The position numbers and the translations under genes are program-made. A stretch of 64,000 nucleotides of DNA, taken from the NCBI RefSeq assembly GCF_028649395.1, contig NZ_JAQSUW010000013.1:83323-147322 (forward strand), in the 5' to 3' direction. Shown here in pieces: positions 47,464 to 63,939 of this stretch. The DNA comes from Pseudomonas sp. Gutcm_11s. GTDB taxonomy: Bacteria; Pseudomonadota; Gammaproteobacteria; Pseudomonadales; Pseudomonadaceae. Numbering within the stretch: position 1 is the stretch's first letter; each line of letters opens with the position of its first letter. Under the pieces are notes generated by a model. That model did no database searches. It had not been told where the DNA came from and was given only the letters and a program-made list of their open reading frames with translations.

Positions 47464-48153
47464 ATGTTCAATGGCTACGGCTCGACCATTCTCGACGGCG
47501 CCTGGCTCACCGTACAGTTGTCGCTGCTGTCGATGGCGGTCGCCATCACGCTCGGCCTGCTCGGCGCGTCCTTCCGCCTGTCGCCTGTGAAATGGCTGGC
47601 TTTGATGGGCGAGACCTACGCCACCGTGATCCGCGGTATTCCCGACCTGGTGCTGATCCTGCTGATCTTCTACGGCGGCCAGGACCTGGTGAACCGCATC
47701 GCCCCGCTGGTGGGCTATGAGGATTACATCGATATCAACCCGTTCATCGCCGGGGTCAGCACCCTGGGCTTCATCTACGGCGCCTACCTGTCCGAGACCT
47801 TCCGTGGTGCCTTCATGGCCATCCCCAAGGGCCAGGGCGAGGCGGGCATGGCCTATGGCATGAGCCCGCTGCGCGTGTTCTTCCGCATCCTGGTACCGCA
47901 GATGATCCGCCTGGCGATTCCGGGCTTCACCAACAACTGGCTGGTACTGATCAAGGCTACCGCGCTGATCTCCCTGGTCGGCCTGCAGGACATGATGGCC
48001 CGCGCCAAGAGCGCCGGCGATGCGACCCGCGAGCCGTTCACCTACATCCTGCTGGCGGCGGCCATCTACCTGATCATGACCAGTGTGTCCCTGCTGGTAC
48101 TGCGCTACCTCGAACGCCGCTATTCGGTCGGCGTGAAGACGGCTGAAATCTGA
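47464..48153 (+). CDS. aotQ: Arginine/ornithine ABC permease AotQ
   Basis: A 229-residue His/Glu/Gln/Arg-type permease with about five helices. The EAA-like loop for ATPase contact is GQGEAGMAYGMSPLRVFFRI. The ATG at 47464 has GAGGATAG upstream; an in-frame ATG at 47425 is not conserved. It forms the membrane channel with AotM, whose gene follows after 10 bp. Confidence 0.92.
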   Translation: MFNGYGSTILDGAWLTVQLSLLSMAVAITLGLLGASFRLSPVKWLALMGETYATVIRGIPDLVLILLIFYGGQDLVNRIAPLVGYEDYIDINPFIAGVSTLGFIYGAYLSETFRGAFMAIPKGQGEAGMAYGMSPLRVFFRILVPQMIRLAIPGFTNNWLVLIKATALISLVGLQDMMARAKSAGDATREPFTYILLAAAIYLIMTSVSLLVLRYLERRYSVGVKTAEI

Positions 48154-48163
48154 GGGAGTTGCC

Positions 48164-48862
48164 ATGCTTTTCGATTACAACGTGGTACTCGACAGCCTGC
48201 CGCTGTATTTCGGCGGTGTGCTGGTCACCCTCAAGTTGCTGGCCATCGCCCTGGCCTTCGGCCTGGTGCTGGCCGTGCCGCTGGGGCTGATGCGCGTCTC
48301 CAAGCAGCCGGCGATCAATTTCCCGGCCTGGCTCTACACCTACGTGATCCGTGGCACGCCGATGCTGGTGCAGCTGTACCTGCTGTACTACGGCCTGGCC
48401 CAGTTCGAGGCGGTGCGTGACAGCTTCATGTGGCCCTATCTGTCCAATGCCACCTTCTGCGCCTGCCTGGCCTTCGCCATCAACACCAGCGCCTACAGCG
48501 CCGAAATCCTCGCCGGCAGCCTCAAGGCCACGCCACATGGCGAGATCGAGGCAGCCAAGGCCATGGGCATGTCGCGCTTCAAGCTGTACCGCCGCATCCT
48601 CCTGCCTTCTGCGCTGCGCCGTGCGCTGCCGCAGTACAGCAACGAGGTGATCATGATGCTGCACACCACCAGCCTGGCTTCGGTGGTGACCCTGATCGAC
48701 ATCACCGGCGCCGCCAAGACCGTGAGCTCGCAGTACTACCTGCCGTTCGAGGCCTACATCACCGCCGGTGTCTTCTATCTCTGCCTGACCTTCATTCTGG
48801 TGCGCCTGTTCAAGCTGGCCGAGCGCCGTTGGCTGGTCTACCTGGCCCCGCGCAAGGCCTGA
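48164..48862 (+). CDS. aotM: Arginine/ornithine ABC permease AotM
   Basis: A 232-residue permease paired with AotQ. The EAA-like loop is GEIEAAKAMGMSRFKLYRRI, and the N-terminal YVIRGTPMLVQLYLLYYGL is typical of this family. GGGAG precedes the ATG. In P. aeruginosa an extra gene (aotO) follows aotM; here the ATPase gene comes directly after 39 bp. Confidence 0.92.
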   Translation: MLFDYNVVLDSLPLYFGGVLVTLKLLAIALAFGLVLAVPLGLMRVSKQPAINFPAWLYTYVIRGTPMLVQLYLLYYGLAQFEAVRDSFMWPYLSNATFCACLAFAINTSAYSAEILAGSLKATPHGEIEAAKAMGMSRFKLYRRILLPSALRRALPQYSNEVIMMLHTTSLASVVTLIDITGAAKTVSSQYYLPFEAYITAGVFYLCLTFILVRLFKLAERRWLVYLAPRKA

Positions 48863-48901
48863 GCCGCGCGTTCCCCGTATTCGATATCGAGAGCCGAGAC
48901 C

Positions 48902-49666
48902 ATGTACAAACTCGAAATCCAGGATCTGCACAAACGCTACGGCGACCACGAAGTGCTGAAGGGCGTATCGCTGGCCGCCAAGGCGGGCGACGTGATCAGC
49001 ATCATTGGCTCGTCGGGCTCGGGCAAGAGCACCTTCCTGCGCTGCATCAACATGCTCGAGCAGCCCTATGGCGGCAAGATCCTGCTCAACGGCGAAGAGC
49101 TCAAGCTGGTGAAGAACAAGGACGGCGCCCTCAAGGCTGCCGATGCCAAGCAGCTGCAGCGCATGCGCTCGCGCCTGTCCATGGTGTTCCAGCACTTCAA
49201 CCTGTGGTCGCACATGAGCGCCCTGGAGAACGTCATCGAGGCGCCCGTGCATGTGCTCGGCGTGCCGAAGAAGGAAGCCATCGAGAAGGCCGAGCATTAC
49301 CTGGCCAAGGTCGGCGTGGCCCATCGCAAGGGTGCCTATCCGGCGCACATGTCCGGTGGTGAGCAGCAGCGCGTGGCCATCGCCCGTGCCCTGGCCATGG
49401 AGCCGGAAGTCATGCTGTTCGACGAGCCGACTTCGGCGCTCGACCCCGAGCTGGTCGGCGAAGTGCTGCGCGTGATGCAGGACCTGGCCCAGGAAGGCCG
49501 CACCATGGTGGTGGTGACCCACGAGATGGGCTTCGCCCGCGAGGTGTCCAACCAGCTGATCTTCCTGCACAAAGGTCTGGTGGAAGAAACCGGTTGCCCG
49601 AAAGAGGTGCTGGCCAATCCGCAGTCCGAGCGCCTGAAGCAGTTCCTTTCCGGTAGCCTGAAGTAA
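48902..49666 (+). CDS. aotP: Arginine/ornithine ABC ATPase AotP
   Basis: A 254-residue ATP-binding subunit. Walker A is GSSGSGKST, the signature is [15 protein letters not shown], Walker B is [12 protein letters not shown], and the H-loop is VVVTHEMGF. It powers AotQM import. argR begins 17 bp after its stop, so the regulator is probably read from the same transcript. Confidence 0.94.
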   Translation: MYKLEIQDLHKRYGDHEVLKGVSLAAKAGDVISIIGSSGSGKSTFLRCINMLEQPYGGKILLNGEELKLVKNKDGALKAADAKQLQRMRSRLSMVFQHFNLWSHMSALENVIEAPVHVLGVPKKEAIEKAEHYLAKVGVAHRKGAYPAHMSGGEQQRVAIARALAMEPEVMLFDEPTSALDPELVGEVLRVMQDLAQEGRTMVVVTHEMGFAREVSNQLIFLHKGLVEETGCPKEVLANPQSERLKQFLSGSLK

Positions 49667-49683
49667 GCACTAGACTGCCAGCC

Positions 49684-50670
49684 ATGACGTCCACTGCCCA
49701 CTGCATCGGTTTCCTCATCTGGCCGCAGACCAGGCCCACCACCCTGGCCCTGGCCGAGGAGGCCCTGCGCGTGGCGCAGCGCGTCCATCCGGACGTGTCC
49801 TACGAGCTGCGTTTCCTGCAGGCCGAGGCGCCACAGCCTGGCGCCTGGCAGCTGCCGGGCGAGCCTTGGTCCGGGCGCCTGGACGGCTGCCAGAAACTGT
49901 TCCTGCTGGCCGACGAGCCGCCGACCCAGGTCGCGCCGCCGCTGGCGCAGGCCCTCAAGCAACTGGCGCGTGGTGGCGTGCTGCTCGGCGGCTTGTCCGC
50001 TGGCGTTTACCCGCTGGCCCAACTGGGCCTGCTCGACGGCTATCGCGCCGCCGTGCACTGGCGCTGGCAGGACGATTTCACCGAGCGTTTCCCCAAGGTC
50101 ATCGCCACCAGTCACCTGTTCGACTGGGATCGTGATCGCCTCAGCGCCTGTGGCGGTCTGGCCGTGCTCGACCTGCTGCTGGCCGTGCTGGCCCGCGATC
50201 ATGGCGCCGAACTGGCGGGGGCGGTGAGCGAGGAGCTGGTGGTCGAGCGCATCCGCGAAGGTGGCGAGCGCCAGCGGATTCCGCTGCAGAACCGCATCGG
50301 CTCCAGCCATCCGAAGCTGACCCAGGCCGTGCTGCTGATGGAAGCCAACATCGAAGAGCCGCTGACCACCGACGAAATCGCCCAGCATGTGTGCGTGTCG
50401 CGGCGTCAGCTGGAGCGGATCTTCAAGCAGTACCTCAATCGCGTGCCGAGCCAGTACTACCTGGAGTTGCGTCTGAACAAGGCGCGCCAGTTGCTGATGC
50501 AGACCAGCAAGTCGATCATCCAGATCGGGTTGTCCTGTGGCTTCTCTTCGGGGCCGCACTTCTCCAGCGCTTACCGCAACTTCTTCGGCGCTACTCCGCG
50601 GGAAGATCGCAACCAGCGCCGCAGCGCCAGTCCGTTTGAGATCGCTCCGGCTTCTGTCGAGCGCGGGTAA
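49684..50670 (+). CDS. argR: ArgR, AraC-family arginine regulator
   Basis: A 328-residue GATase1-like/AraC regulator. The N-terminal DJ-1/PfpI-like sensor domain (about 1-190) is followed by a C-terminal double helix-turn-helix (about 215-315, TTDEIAQHVCVSRRQLERIF and IIQIGLSCGFSSGPHFSSAYRN). It is unrelated to the E. coli ArgR repressor. In pseudomonads it activates aot and aru and represses synthesis genes with arginine. It sits between its two target operons. Confidence 0.95.
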   Translation: MTSTAHCIGFLIWPQTRPTTLALAEEALRVAQRVHPDVSYELRFLQAEAPQPGAWQLPGEPWSGRLDGCQKLFLLADEPPTQVAPPLAQALKQLARGGVLLGGLSAGVYPLAQLGLLDGYRAAVHWRWQDDFTERFPKVIATSHLFDWDRDRLSACGGLAVLDLLLAVLARDHGAELAGAVSEELVVERIREGGERQRIPLQNRIGSSHPKLTQAVLLMEANIEEPLTTDEIAQHVCVSRRQLERIFKQYLNRVPSQYYLELRLNKARQLLMQTSKSIIQIGLSCGFSSGPHFSSAYRNFFGATPREDRNQRRSASPFEIAPASVERG

Positions 50671-50743
50671 CCGTTTTGGGGCTCCGCGCCGTTGCCGTTT
50701 GCTGCGTTGATTGATGCTTTCTGTTCCGCCCTGCTGGGCGGGT

Positions 50744-51238
50744 CACTTTTGCCAGTCGCGGCAAAAGTAACCAAAAACGCTTGCCCCGCCATCCGGCCCT
50801 ACGCTTCGCTCCGGGTTCGTTCGCTCCATCGCCGCTCCAGGGGCGCGCCGCGAAGGGCCATCCCTGGCCCATCGCGCCTCTCGCGGCATCCATGCCGCTC
50901 AACCCCTTCCGCGACGATTCTGCTCACCCTTCTGAAGGGGCGTTTGGAGCTGCCTGACGGCTTTGCGTTTCTTTTCCCGCGCTTCGCGTGGGCCTGATCG
51001 ATTAAAGAAGAGCTACCAGGCAACTCGGAGTCCGAGTCCCCGTCAGTAGGCCGACTGGAGGTGCTGCGTAGGGGGACGCGAGGCAGGACGCCGAGCGAGG
51101 AACGAAGGGACAGGGATGTCCCTTCGTGACGGCCCCCGGAGCGGCACCGGAAGGAGGGGAGTCGAGCGCAGCGAGACCCGAATGTCGGGGTGCCCTTCTC
51201 TTTGGTTACTTTCTCTTGGGCAAACAAGAGAAAGTAAC
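50744..51238. repeat. Dispersed repeat element bounded by hairpins
   Basis: About 495 bp framed by two related hairpins: ACTTTTGCC / GGCAAAAGT at 50745-50768 and a perfect 14-bp stem GTTACTTTCTCTTG / CAAGAGAAAGTAAC at 51205-51238. GTTACTTT in the right arm mirrors AAAGTAACC in the left. Similar elements are common between genes in Pseudomonas and Xanthomonas and are often misannotated as small basic proteins. No transposase is present. Confidence 0.6.
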
Positions 51239-51263
51239 TCGCCGTACAAGGCGAAACCTGTAG

Positions 51264-52763
<1,500 letters not shown>

Positions 52764-52778
52764 TCCACGATCGGTAGC

Positions 52779-52810
52779 GGCGGCGCAGGGTTGCGCCGCC
52801 GGTTCTTTTC
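52779..52810 (+). terminator. Partial terminator between aruC and aruF
   Basis: GGCGGCGCA / TGCGCCGCC with a GGGT loop then GGTTCTTTT. The genes after it belong to the same pathway, so it may lower, not stop, readthrough. Confidence 0.6.
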
Positions 52811-52944
52811 AGGACGAAACGTTCCATGCGTGATCGGAGCCACGCTCCGGTCTTTCTCCAGAGGGCTGCCTGAAGCCTTTTGGAGCTTTTATTCGAAAGT
52901 CGTTCCGCACTGGCGGGACACAGTTTTTGGAAAGGAGTAGCGCC

Positions 52945-53961
52945 ATGCTGGTGATGCGCCCCGCGCAGATGTCCGACCTTGCTGAAGTGCAGCGTTTGGC
53001 TGCCGACAGCCCGGTGGGCGTTACTTCGCTGCCCGACGACGCCGGCCGCCTGAGCGACAAGATCGCCGCGTCCGAGGCGTCCTTCTCCGCCGAGGTCAGT
53101 TTCAACGGCGAGGAGAGCTACTTCTTCGTGCTCGAGGATGCCGTCACCGGCAAACTGGTCGGCTGCTCGGCCATCGTCGCCTCGGCCGGCTACTCGGAGC
53201 CGTTCTACAGCTTCCGCAACGAGACCTTCGTGCACGCCTCGCGCGAGCTGAAGATCCACAACAAGATTCACGTCCTCTCGCTGTGCCATGACCTCACCGG
53301 CAACAGCCTGCTGACCAGCTTCTACGTGCAGCGCGACCTGGTCGAGACGCCGTCTGCCGAGCTCAACTCGCGTGGCCGCCTGCTGTTCATGGCCGCCCAC
53401 CCCGAGCGCTTCGCCGATGCGGTGGTGGTGGAGATCGTCGGCTACAGCGACGAGAGCGGCGACTCGCCGTTCTGGGACGCGGTGGGCCGCAACTTCTTCG
53501 ACATGAGCTACACCGACGCCGAGCGCCTGTGCGGGCTGAAGAGCCGCACCTTCCTCGCCGAGCTGATGCCGCATTACCCGATCTACGTGCCATTGCTGCC
53601 CGACAGCGCCCAGGAAGCCATGGGCCAGGTCTACAGCCGCGCCCAGGTGACCTTCGACATCCTGATGCGCGAAGGCTTCGAGACCGACCACTACATCGAC
53701 ATCTTCGATGGCGGCCCGACCCTGCACGCGCGCACCTCGGGCATCCGCTCCATTGCCCAGAGCCGCGTGGTGCCGGTGCGTATCGGCGAGCCGGGCAAGG
53801 GCGGGCGCCAGTATCTGGTGAGCAACGGCCAGCTACAGGACTTCCGCGCCATCATCGCCGACCTCGACTGGGTGCCCGGCAAGCCGGTGACCCTGAGTGC
53901 CGAGGCGGCCGAGGCACTGGGTGTGGGCGAGGGTGCCAGCGTACGTTTGGTGGCGGTTTAA
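52945..53961 (+). CDS. aruF: Arginine N-succinyltransferase, alpha subunit AruF
   Basis: A 338-residue AstA-family acyltransferase subunit transferring succinyl from succinyl-CoA to arginine (and ornithine). It begins MLVMRPAQMSDLAEVQRLA. Shared family segments are LSLCHDLTGNSLLTSFYV and SPFWDAVGRNFFDM. AAAGGAG precedes the ATG at 52945. Its paralogue AruG is encoded next; the two form a hetero-oligomer in Pseudomonas. Confidence 0.95.
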   Translation: MLVMRPAQMSDLAEVQRLAADSPVGVTSLPDDAGRLSDKIAASEASFSAEVSFNGEESYFFVLEDAVTGKLVGCSAIVASAGYSEPFYSFRNETFVHASRELKIHNKIHVLSLCHDLTGNSLLTSFYVQRDLVETPSAELNSRGRLLFMAAHPERFADAVVVEIVGYSDESGDSPFWDAVGRNFFDMSYTDAERLCGLKSRTFLAELMPHYPIYVPLLPDSAQEAMGQVYSRAQVTFDILMREGFETDHYIDIFDGGPTLHARTSGIRSIAQSRVVPVRIGEPGKGGRQYLVSNGQLQDFRAIIADLDWVPGKPVTLSAEAAEALGVGEGASVRLVAV

Positions 53962-53970
53962 GCATTCACT

Positions 53971-54010
53971 CCTTCTCCGCTGGAGAAGGGCGGCCCCGCG
54001 TGCGACGGGG
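53971..54010 (+). repeat. Tandem hairpins between aruF and aruG
   Basis: CCTTCTCC-GCT-GGAGAAGG (53971-53989) and GCCCCG / CGGGGC (53993-54010). They may tune mRNA stability between the two subunit genes. Confidence 0.6.
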
Positions 54011-54027
54011 CGTATCCCGGAGGATTT

Positions 54028-56512
<2,485 letters not shown>

Positions 56513-56513
<1 letters not shown>

Positions 56514-57859
56514 TGTCCGCCTATGAGATGAACTTCGACGGCCTGGTCGGTCCGACCCACAACTACGGCGGCCTGTCGTACGGCAACGTGGCGTCGCAGA
56601 GCAACAGCCAGGCGGTCTCCAGCCCGAAGGAAGCGGCCAAGCAGGGCCTGGGCAAGATGAAGGCGCTGATGGACATGGGCTTCAAGCAGGGCGTGTTCGC
56701 CCCGCAGGAGCGCCAGGACGTCGCCGCGCTGCGCAGCCTGGGCTTCACCGGCACCGATGCCGAGGTGATCGCCAAGGCCGCCAAGGAATCCATGCCGCTG
56801 CTGGCCGCCGTCAGTTCGGCCTCCAGCATGTGGACTGCCAACTCCTGCACCGTCAGCCCCAGCGCCGACACCGCGGACGGCCGCGTGCACTTCACTGCCG
56901 CCAACCTCAACTGCAAGTTCCACCGCTCCATTGAGCACCCGACCACCAGCCGCGTGCTGCGCGCCATGTTCAACAACGAACAGCACTTCGCCCATCACGC
57001 CGCGCTGCCGGCCGTGGGCCAGTTCGGCGACGAGGGCGCGGCCAACCACACGCGCTTCTGCAAGGGCTATGGCGATGCCGGCGTGGAGTTCTTCGTGTTC
57101 GGCCGCAGCGCCTTCGACAGCCGCTTCCCGGCGCCGTCGCGCTACCCGGCGCGGCAGACCCTGGAAGCCTGCCAGGCGGTAGCCCGTCTACACGGCCTGG
57201 GTGAGGCGGGTGTGGTCTACGCTCAGCAGAACCCTGCCGTGATCGATCAGGGTGTGTTCCACAACGACGTGATCTCGGTGGGCAACGGCGAGGTGCTGTT
57301 CTATCACCAGGACGCCTTCCTCGACACCGACAAGGTGCTGGCCGAGCTGGGCGAAAAGCTGGCTCGTCGTGGCGGTAACTTCCAGGCCGTACGCGTGCCG
57401 GGCAGTGCGGTGAGCGTGGACGACGCGGTGCGTTCCTACCTGTTCAACAGCCAGCTGCTGAGCCGCGCCGACGGCGGCATGCTGCTGATCGTGCCGGAGG
57501 AGTGCCGCAACAACGCCAACGTGTGGAACTACCTGAGCGAGCTGACCAGCGGTAACGGCCCGATCCGTGAGGTAAAGGTGTTCGACCTCAAGCAGAGCAT
57601 GCAGAACGGCGGCGGCCCCGCGTGCCTGCGCCTGCGCGTGGCGCTCAAGGAGCAGGAGCTGGCCGCGGTCAACCCGGGTGTGGTGATGACCCAGGAACTG
57701 TTCGGCACCCTGAATACCTGGGTCGACAAACACTATCGCGACCGTCTGGCGGAAAGCGATCTGGCCGACCCGCAATTGCTGGTCGAATGCCGCACAGCAT
57801 TGGATGAACTGACGCAGATCCTTAAACTGGGCTCGGTTTACCCATTCCAATTGGCTTAA
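56513..57859 (+). CDS. aruB: N2-Succinylarginine dihydrolase AruB
   Basis: A 448-residue guanidine-modifying-fold enzyme releasing CO2 and two ammonia molecules from succinylarginine. It begins [20 protein letters not shown], typical of AstB. Active-site regions include [17 protein letters not shown] and [12 protein letters not shown], with the nucleophilic Cys in the latter. GGGAG precedes it. A GTG three bases upstream could also serve as start. Second step of the pathway despite being fifth in gene order. Confidence 0.95.
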
Positions 57860-57874
57860 CAGAGTACTGATTCC

Positions 57875-58162
57875 ATGTCCGACGCCCTGCAACTCATCCT
57901 CGAAGACACCGACGGCACCCAGCTGGAAACTTCCTGCACCCGCTTTGCCGTGATCTGGCAGGGCAAGGAAGTGTGGATCCAGCAGGCTGGCAACGGTCAG
58001 CTGCTGATCGGCGTCGACGTCGAGGAAGGCGATGCCGAGTACGCCAACCTGCTGCTGCGTCCCCTGGCGACCAACCTGGTCAGCCTGCAGCTGGAAATGG
58101 AGCCCGCCGAGGTGGGTGACGAAGACGACGACCACGTTCACGGTCCCGACTGCAACCACTGA
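57875..58162 (+). CDS. Small acidic protein between aruB and aruE
   Basis: A 95-residue protein, acidic throughout, ending in a His/Asp/Cys-rich tail ([14 protein letters not shown]) that could bind a metal. A gene of this kind stands at the same place in P. aeruginosa, where it carries an uninformative name. It is in the aru transcript, 15 bp after aruB and 14 bp before aruE. A role in the zinc supply of AruE is possible but only a guess. Confidence 0.78.
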   Translation: MSDALQLILEDTDGTQLETSCTRFAVIWQGKEVWIQQAGNGQLLIGVDVEEGDAEYANLLLRPLATNLVSLQLEMEPAEVGDEDDDHVHGPDCNH

Positions 58163-58176
58163 GGGTTACCTCCGTC

Positions 58177-59169
58177 ATGCTCGCCCTCGGCAAACTGCTC
58201 GAACTCACCCTGGCCGGCCGCGAGCCGACCGAGAAGATTCAGCTAACCCGCGAGGGCGCGCGCCTGCACTGGCTGGGCGAGGGCGTGCTGGAAGTGACGC
58301 CGACCGCCCACGACGACAGCGGCCTCGACCTGCTGCTGTCGGCCGGCATCCATGGCAACGAGACGGCGCCGATCGAGCTGCTCGATCGCCTGGTGCAGGG
58401 GGTCGCTTCCGGCCAGTTGCTGCCCAAGGCACGCATTCTCTTCCTGTTCGGTAACCCCGAGGCCATGCGCCGCGGCGAGCGCTATATGGAGCAGGACATC
58501 AACCGCCTGTTCGATGGCCGCCACGAGCAGAGCAGCGGCTTCGAGGCGCTGCGCGCCAACGAGCTGGAGCGCCATGCCGCCGCTTTCTTCAGCAAGGACG
58601 GCAGGGCGCGCCTGCACTACGACCTGCACACCGCGATCCGTGGTTCGAAGATCGAGCAGTTCGCCCTCTATCCCTATGTCGAAGGCCGCGAGCACTCGCG
58701 CGCCGAGCTGGCCCGCCTGCGCGCCGCCGGCATCGACGCGGTGTTGCTGCAGCGCAAGACCGGCATCACCTTCAGCTCCTACACCTACGCGCGCCTGGGC
58801 GCCGAGGCCTTCACCCTGGAGCTGGGCAAGGCGCGGCCATTCGGGCAGAACCAGCTGGTCAACCTGGACCTGCTGGAGAAGCGCCTGCGCGAACTGGTGG
58901 AGAATTGCGAGCCGGAAACCGACTCGCCGGACGGCATGCAGCTGTTCGCCGTGTCGCGCGAGGTGATCAAGCACAGCGATGCCTTCAAGCTGCACCTGCC
59001 GACCGATATCGAGAACTTCACCGAACTCGAGCCAGGCTTCCTGCTGGCCGAGGACATCGCCGGCACCCGCTGGCTGGTGGAAGAGCAGGGCGCGCGCATC
59101 ATCTTCCCCAATCCCAAGGTCAAGAACGGCCTGCGCGCCGGCATCCTGATCGTCCCGACCGAGCTCTGA
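58177..59169 (+). CDS. aruE: Succinylglutamate desuccinylase AruE
   Basis: A 330-residue zinc carboxypeptidase-like enzyme of the AstE/aspartoacylase family. It splits succinylglutamate to succinate and glutamate, ending the pathway. Zinc ligands are in [11 protein letters not shown] (His and Glu) and DLHTAIRGS (His); the catalytic Glu is in AFTLELGKA. Its length matches AstE. Last gene of the aru operon. Confidence 0.95.
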   Translation: MLALGKLLELTLAGREPTEKIQLTREGARLHWLGEGVLEVTPTAHDDSGLDLLLSAGIHGNETAPIELLDRLVQGVASGQLLPKARILFLFGNPEAMRRGERYMEQDINRLFDGRHEQSSGFEALRANELERHAAAFFSKDGRARLHYDLHTAIRGSKIEQFALYPYVEGREHSRAELARLRAAGIDAVLLQRKTGITFSSYTYARLGAEAFTLELGKARPFGQNQLVNLDLLEKRLRELVENCEPETDSPDGMQLFAVSREVIKHSDAFKLHLPTDIENFTELEPGFLLAEDIAGTRWLVEEQGARIIFPNPKVKNGLRAGILIVPTEL

Positions 59170-59262
59170 GCGCTTCGCCCCTGCATGAGGGGGGCTTGAG
59201 CGTCTGCCGTGAACGGCAAGGCGCTCGATAGTCGTTTTCTATCCAAAATCCCCGTAAACGGG

Positions 59263-59291
59263 CTGTCCCTACCGCGAGAGGCCGATATAAT
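59263..59291 (+). promoter_or_regulatory. Possible sigma70 promoter of alaS
   Basis: A perfect -10 TATAAT (59286-59291) with a weak -35 (CTGTCC) at 17 bp, about 50 bp before the alaS ATG. Confidence 0.55.
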
Positions 59292-59342
59292 GCGGCCCTT
59301 TGCCGGCTTTTGCCGTGGTCGCCGTTTGCCTGGATGAAATAG

Positions 59343-61967
<2,625 letters not shown>

Positions 61968-62069
61968 TTGCGTTGAAAGCGGGGCCTGCAGTGCGTCCGG
62001 CGGGCCTTGGCAGTGTGACCCGTTGTGGGTTTAATGGGCGCCCTTCGAGGAATCAGGCGGTTTTTTGAC

Positions 62070-63308
62070 ATGGCTTTGATCGTACAGAAGTTTGGGGGCA
62101 CCTCCGTCGGCACTGTTGAGCGTATTCAGCAGGTGGCCGACAAGGTGAAGAAGTTCCGCGAAAACGGCGATGACATCGTCGTCGTGGTCTCTGCCATGAG
62201 TGGCGAGACCAACCGCCTGATCGATCTGGCCAAACAGATTACCGACGGGCAGCCGGTACCGCGTGAACTCGACGTGATGGTATCCACCGGCGAGCAGGTG
62301 ACCATCGCCCTGCTGGCCATGGCCCTGATTCAGCGCGGTGTGCCGGCGGTGTCCTACACCGGCAATCAGGTGCGCATCCTGACCGACAGCGCTCACACCA
62401 AGGCGCGCATCCTGCAGATCGACGATCAGAAGATCCGTGCTGACCTCAAGGCTGGTCGCGTGGTCGTGGTCGCCGGTTTCCAGGGCGTGGACGAGGAGGG
62501 CAACATCACCACTCTCGGTCGCGGCGGCTCCGACACCACCGGCGTGGCCCTGGCTGCGGCGCTGAAGGCCGATGAGTGCCAGATCTACACCGACGTTGAT
62601 GGCGTCTACACCACCGATCCGCGCGTGGTGGCCAAGGCCCAGCGCCTGGACAAGATCACCTTCGAAGAGATGCTGGAAATGGCCAGCCTCGGTTCCAAGG
62701 TGCTGCAGATTCGCTCGGTGGAGTTCGCCGGCAAGTACAACGTCCCGCTGCGCGTGCTGCACAGCTTCCAGGAGGGTCCGGGCACCCTCATTACCCTTGA
62801 TGAAGAGGAATCCATGGAACAGCCGATCATCTCCGGCATCGCCTTCAATCGCGACGAGGCCAAGCTGACCATTCGTGGCGTACCGGATATCCCCGGCGTG
62901 GCCTTCAAGATCCTCGGTCCGATCAGTGCCGCCAATATCGAAGTGGACATGATCGTGCAGAACGTGGCGCACGATAACACCACCGATTTCACCTTCACCG
63001 TGCATCGCAACGACTACCAGAGCGCCATGGGCGTGCTGGAAAACACCGCGCGTGAGCTGGGTGCTCGTGAGGTGATCGGCGACACCAACATCGCCAAGGT
63101 CTCCATCGTCGGCGTCGGCATGCGCTCCCACGCGGGTGTTGCCAGTCGCATGTTCGAGGCACTGGCCAAGGAAACCATCAATATCCAGATGATCTCCACC
63201 TCGGAAATCAAGGTTTCCGTGGTTATCGAGGAGAAGTACCTGGAACTGGCCGTGCGCGCCCTGCACACTGCCTTCGAGCTCGACGCTCCGGCCCGACAGG
63301 GCGAGTGA
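62070..63308 (+). CDS. lysC: Aspartate kinase LysC
   Basis: A 412-residue aspartokinase opening the lysine, threonine and methionine pathway. It starts [19 protein letters not shown], has [16 protein letters not shown] and [13 protein letters not shown] in the kinase domain, and carries two C-terminal ACT domains (about 265-410) for feedback by lysine and threonine. The ATG at 62070 follows GAGGAATCAGGCGG. This type often has an internal start giving a short ACT-only subunit; a candidate ATG (MEQPIISG) stands at about 62815. Confidence 0.96.
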   Translation: MALIVQKFGGTSVGTVERIQQVADKVKKFRENGDDIVVVVSAMSGETNRLIDLAKQITDGQPVPRELDVMVSTGEQVTIALLAMALIQRGVPAVSYTGNQVRILTDSAHTKARILQIDDQKIRADLKAGRVVVVAGFQGVDEEGNITTLGRGGSDTTGVALAAALKADECQIYTDVDGVYTTDPRVVAKAQRLDKITFEEMLEMASLGSKVLQIRSVEFAGKYNVPLRVLHSFQEGPGTLITLDEEESMEQPIISGIAFNRDEAKLTIRGVPDIPGVAFKILGPISAANIEVDMIVQNVAHDNTTDFTFTVHRNDYQSAMGVLENTARELGAREVIGDTNIAKVSIVGVGMRSHAGVASRMFEALAKETINIQMISTSEIKVSVVIEEKYLELAVRALHTAFELDAPARQGE

Positions 63309-63319
63309 TGCTTTATAAG

Positions 63320-63350
63320 AAAGGCGCGGTCTTCCGCGCCTTTCGTTTTT
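63320..63350 (+). terminator. Terminator of lysC
   Basis: AAAGGCGCGG / CCGCGCCTTT with a TCTT loop followed by CGTTTTT. Confidence 0.9.
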
Positions 63351-63492
63351 CTGGCCGTGCGGTAAAGGACTTTTCTTTTGTCCGCGCTGGTCAATACTGG
63401 GTGAAGGCGCTGCACTTGATATGTGCGGAGCTGCCACCATTTTATTTCTTGCAGACTGTTGTCCCGAAATTTGAATCCGTAAGGAGAAAGGA

Positions 63493-63678
63493 ATGCTGAT
63501 TCTGACTCGTCGGGTCGGAGAGACCCTGATGGTGGGTGACGATGTCACCGTCACAGTGCTGGGCGTTAAAGGTAATCAGGTGCGTATTGGCGTTAACGCT
63601 CCCAAGGAGGTTGCCGTGCACCGTGAGGAGATTTACCAGCGCATCCAGAAAGAGAAGGGCGACGAACCAAGCCACTAA
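63493..63678 (+). CDS. rsmA: RNA-binding global regulator RsmA/CsrA
   Basis: A 61-residue CsrA-family protein that binds GGA motifs in mRNA leaders and represses translation, controlling the switch between motile and biofilm states. It begins [17 protein letters not shown] and has the conserved [18 protein letters not shown]. Its own leader has AAGGAGAAAGGA before the ATG, with two GGA motifs, so self-repression is plausible. Its place between lysC and tRNA-Ser is the usual one in Pseudomonas. Confidence 0.98.
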
Positions 63679-63698
63679 TTTTTCTCGAAATTTTGTCT

Positions 63699-63726
63699 TT
63701 GCAAACGGGGAAAACATGGTTATCAT
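63699..63726 (+). promoter_or_regulatory. Promoter of tRNA-Ser
   Basis: TTGCAA -35 and TATCAT -10 at 16-bp spacing, 14 bp before the tRNA. Confidence 0.6.
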
Positions 63727-63740
63727 GCGCCCCGTGTTGC

Positions 63741-63831
63741 GGAGAGGTGGCCGAGTGGCCGAAGGCGCTCCCCTGCTAAGGGAGTACACCTCAAAAGGGT
63801 GTCGGGGGTTCGAATCCCCCCTTCTCCGCCA
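63741..63831 (+). tRNA. tRNA-Ser (GCU)
   Basis: A 91-nt class II tRNA with a long variable arm and encoded CCA. The anticodon loop is CTGCTAA, giving GCU (codons AGC/AGU). The acceptor GGAGAGG pairs with CTTCTCC, and the T-loop TTCGAAT is intact. Confidence 0.97.
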
Positions 63832-63898
63832 TTATTTAGTGTTATAGAGATGTCAGTGGTTAGTTCGATAAGTTGTTGAAAGTTATCGAAAAAAGCAA

Positions 63899-63926
63899 TT
63901 GACGAAGAATTAAGAGTCTCTATAAT
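63899..63926 (+). promoter_or_regulatory. Promoter of tRNA-Arg
   Basis: TTGACG -35 and perfect TATAAT -10 at 16-bp spacing, followed by a GC-rich discriminator (GCGCGCCC) typical of stringently controlled tRNA promoters. Confidence 0.85.
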
Positions 63927-63939
63927 GCGCGCCCTACAC

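Noticed and set aside
50591..51249. Short basic proteins encoded in the argR-aruC gap
   Set aside because: They come from the dispersed repeat element, are Arg/Ser-rich, lack ribosome-binding sites and resemble common misannotations.
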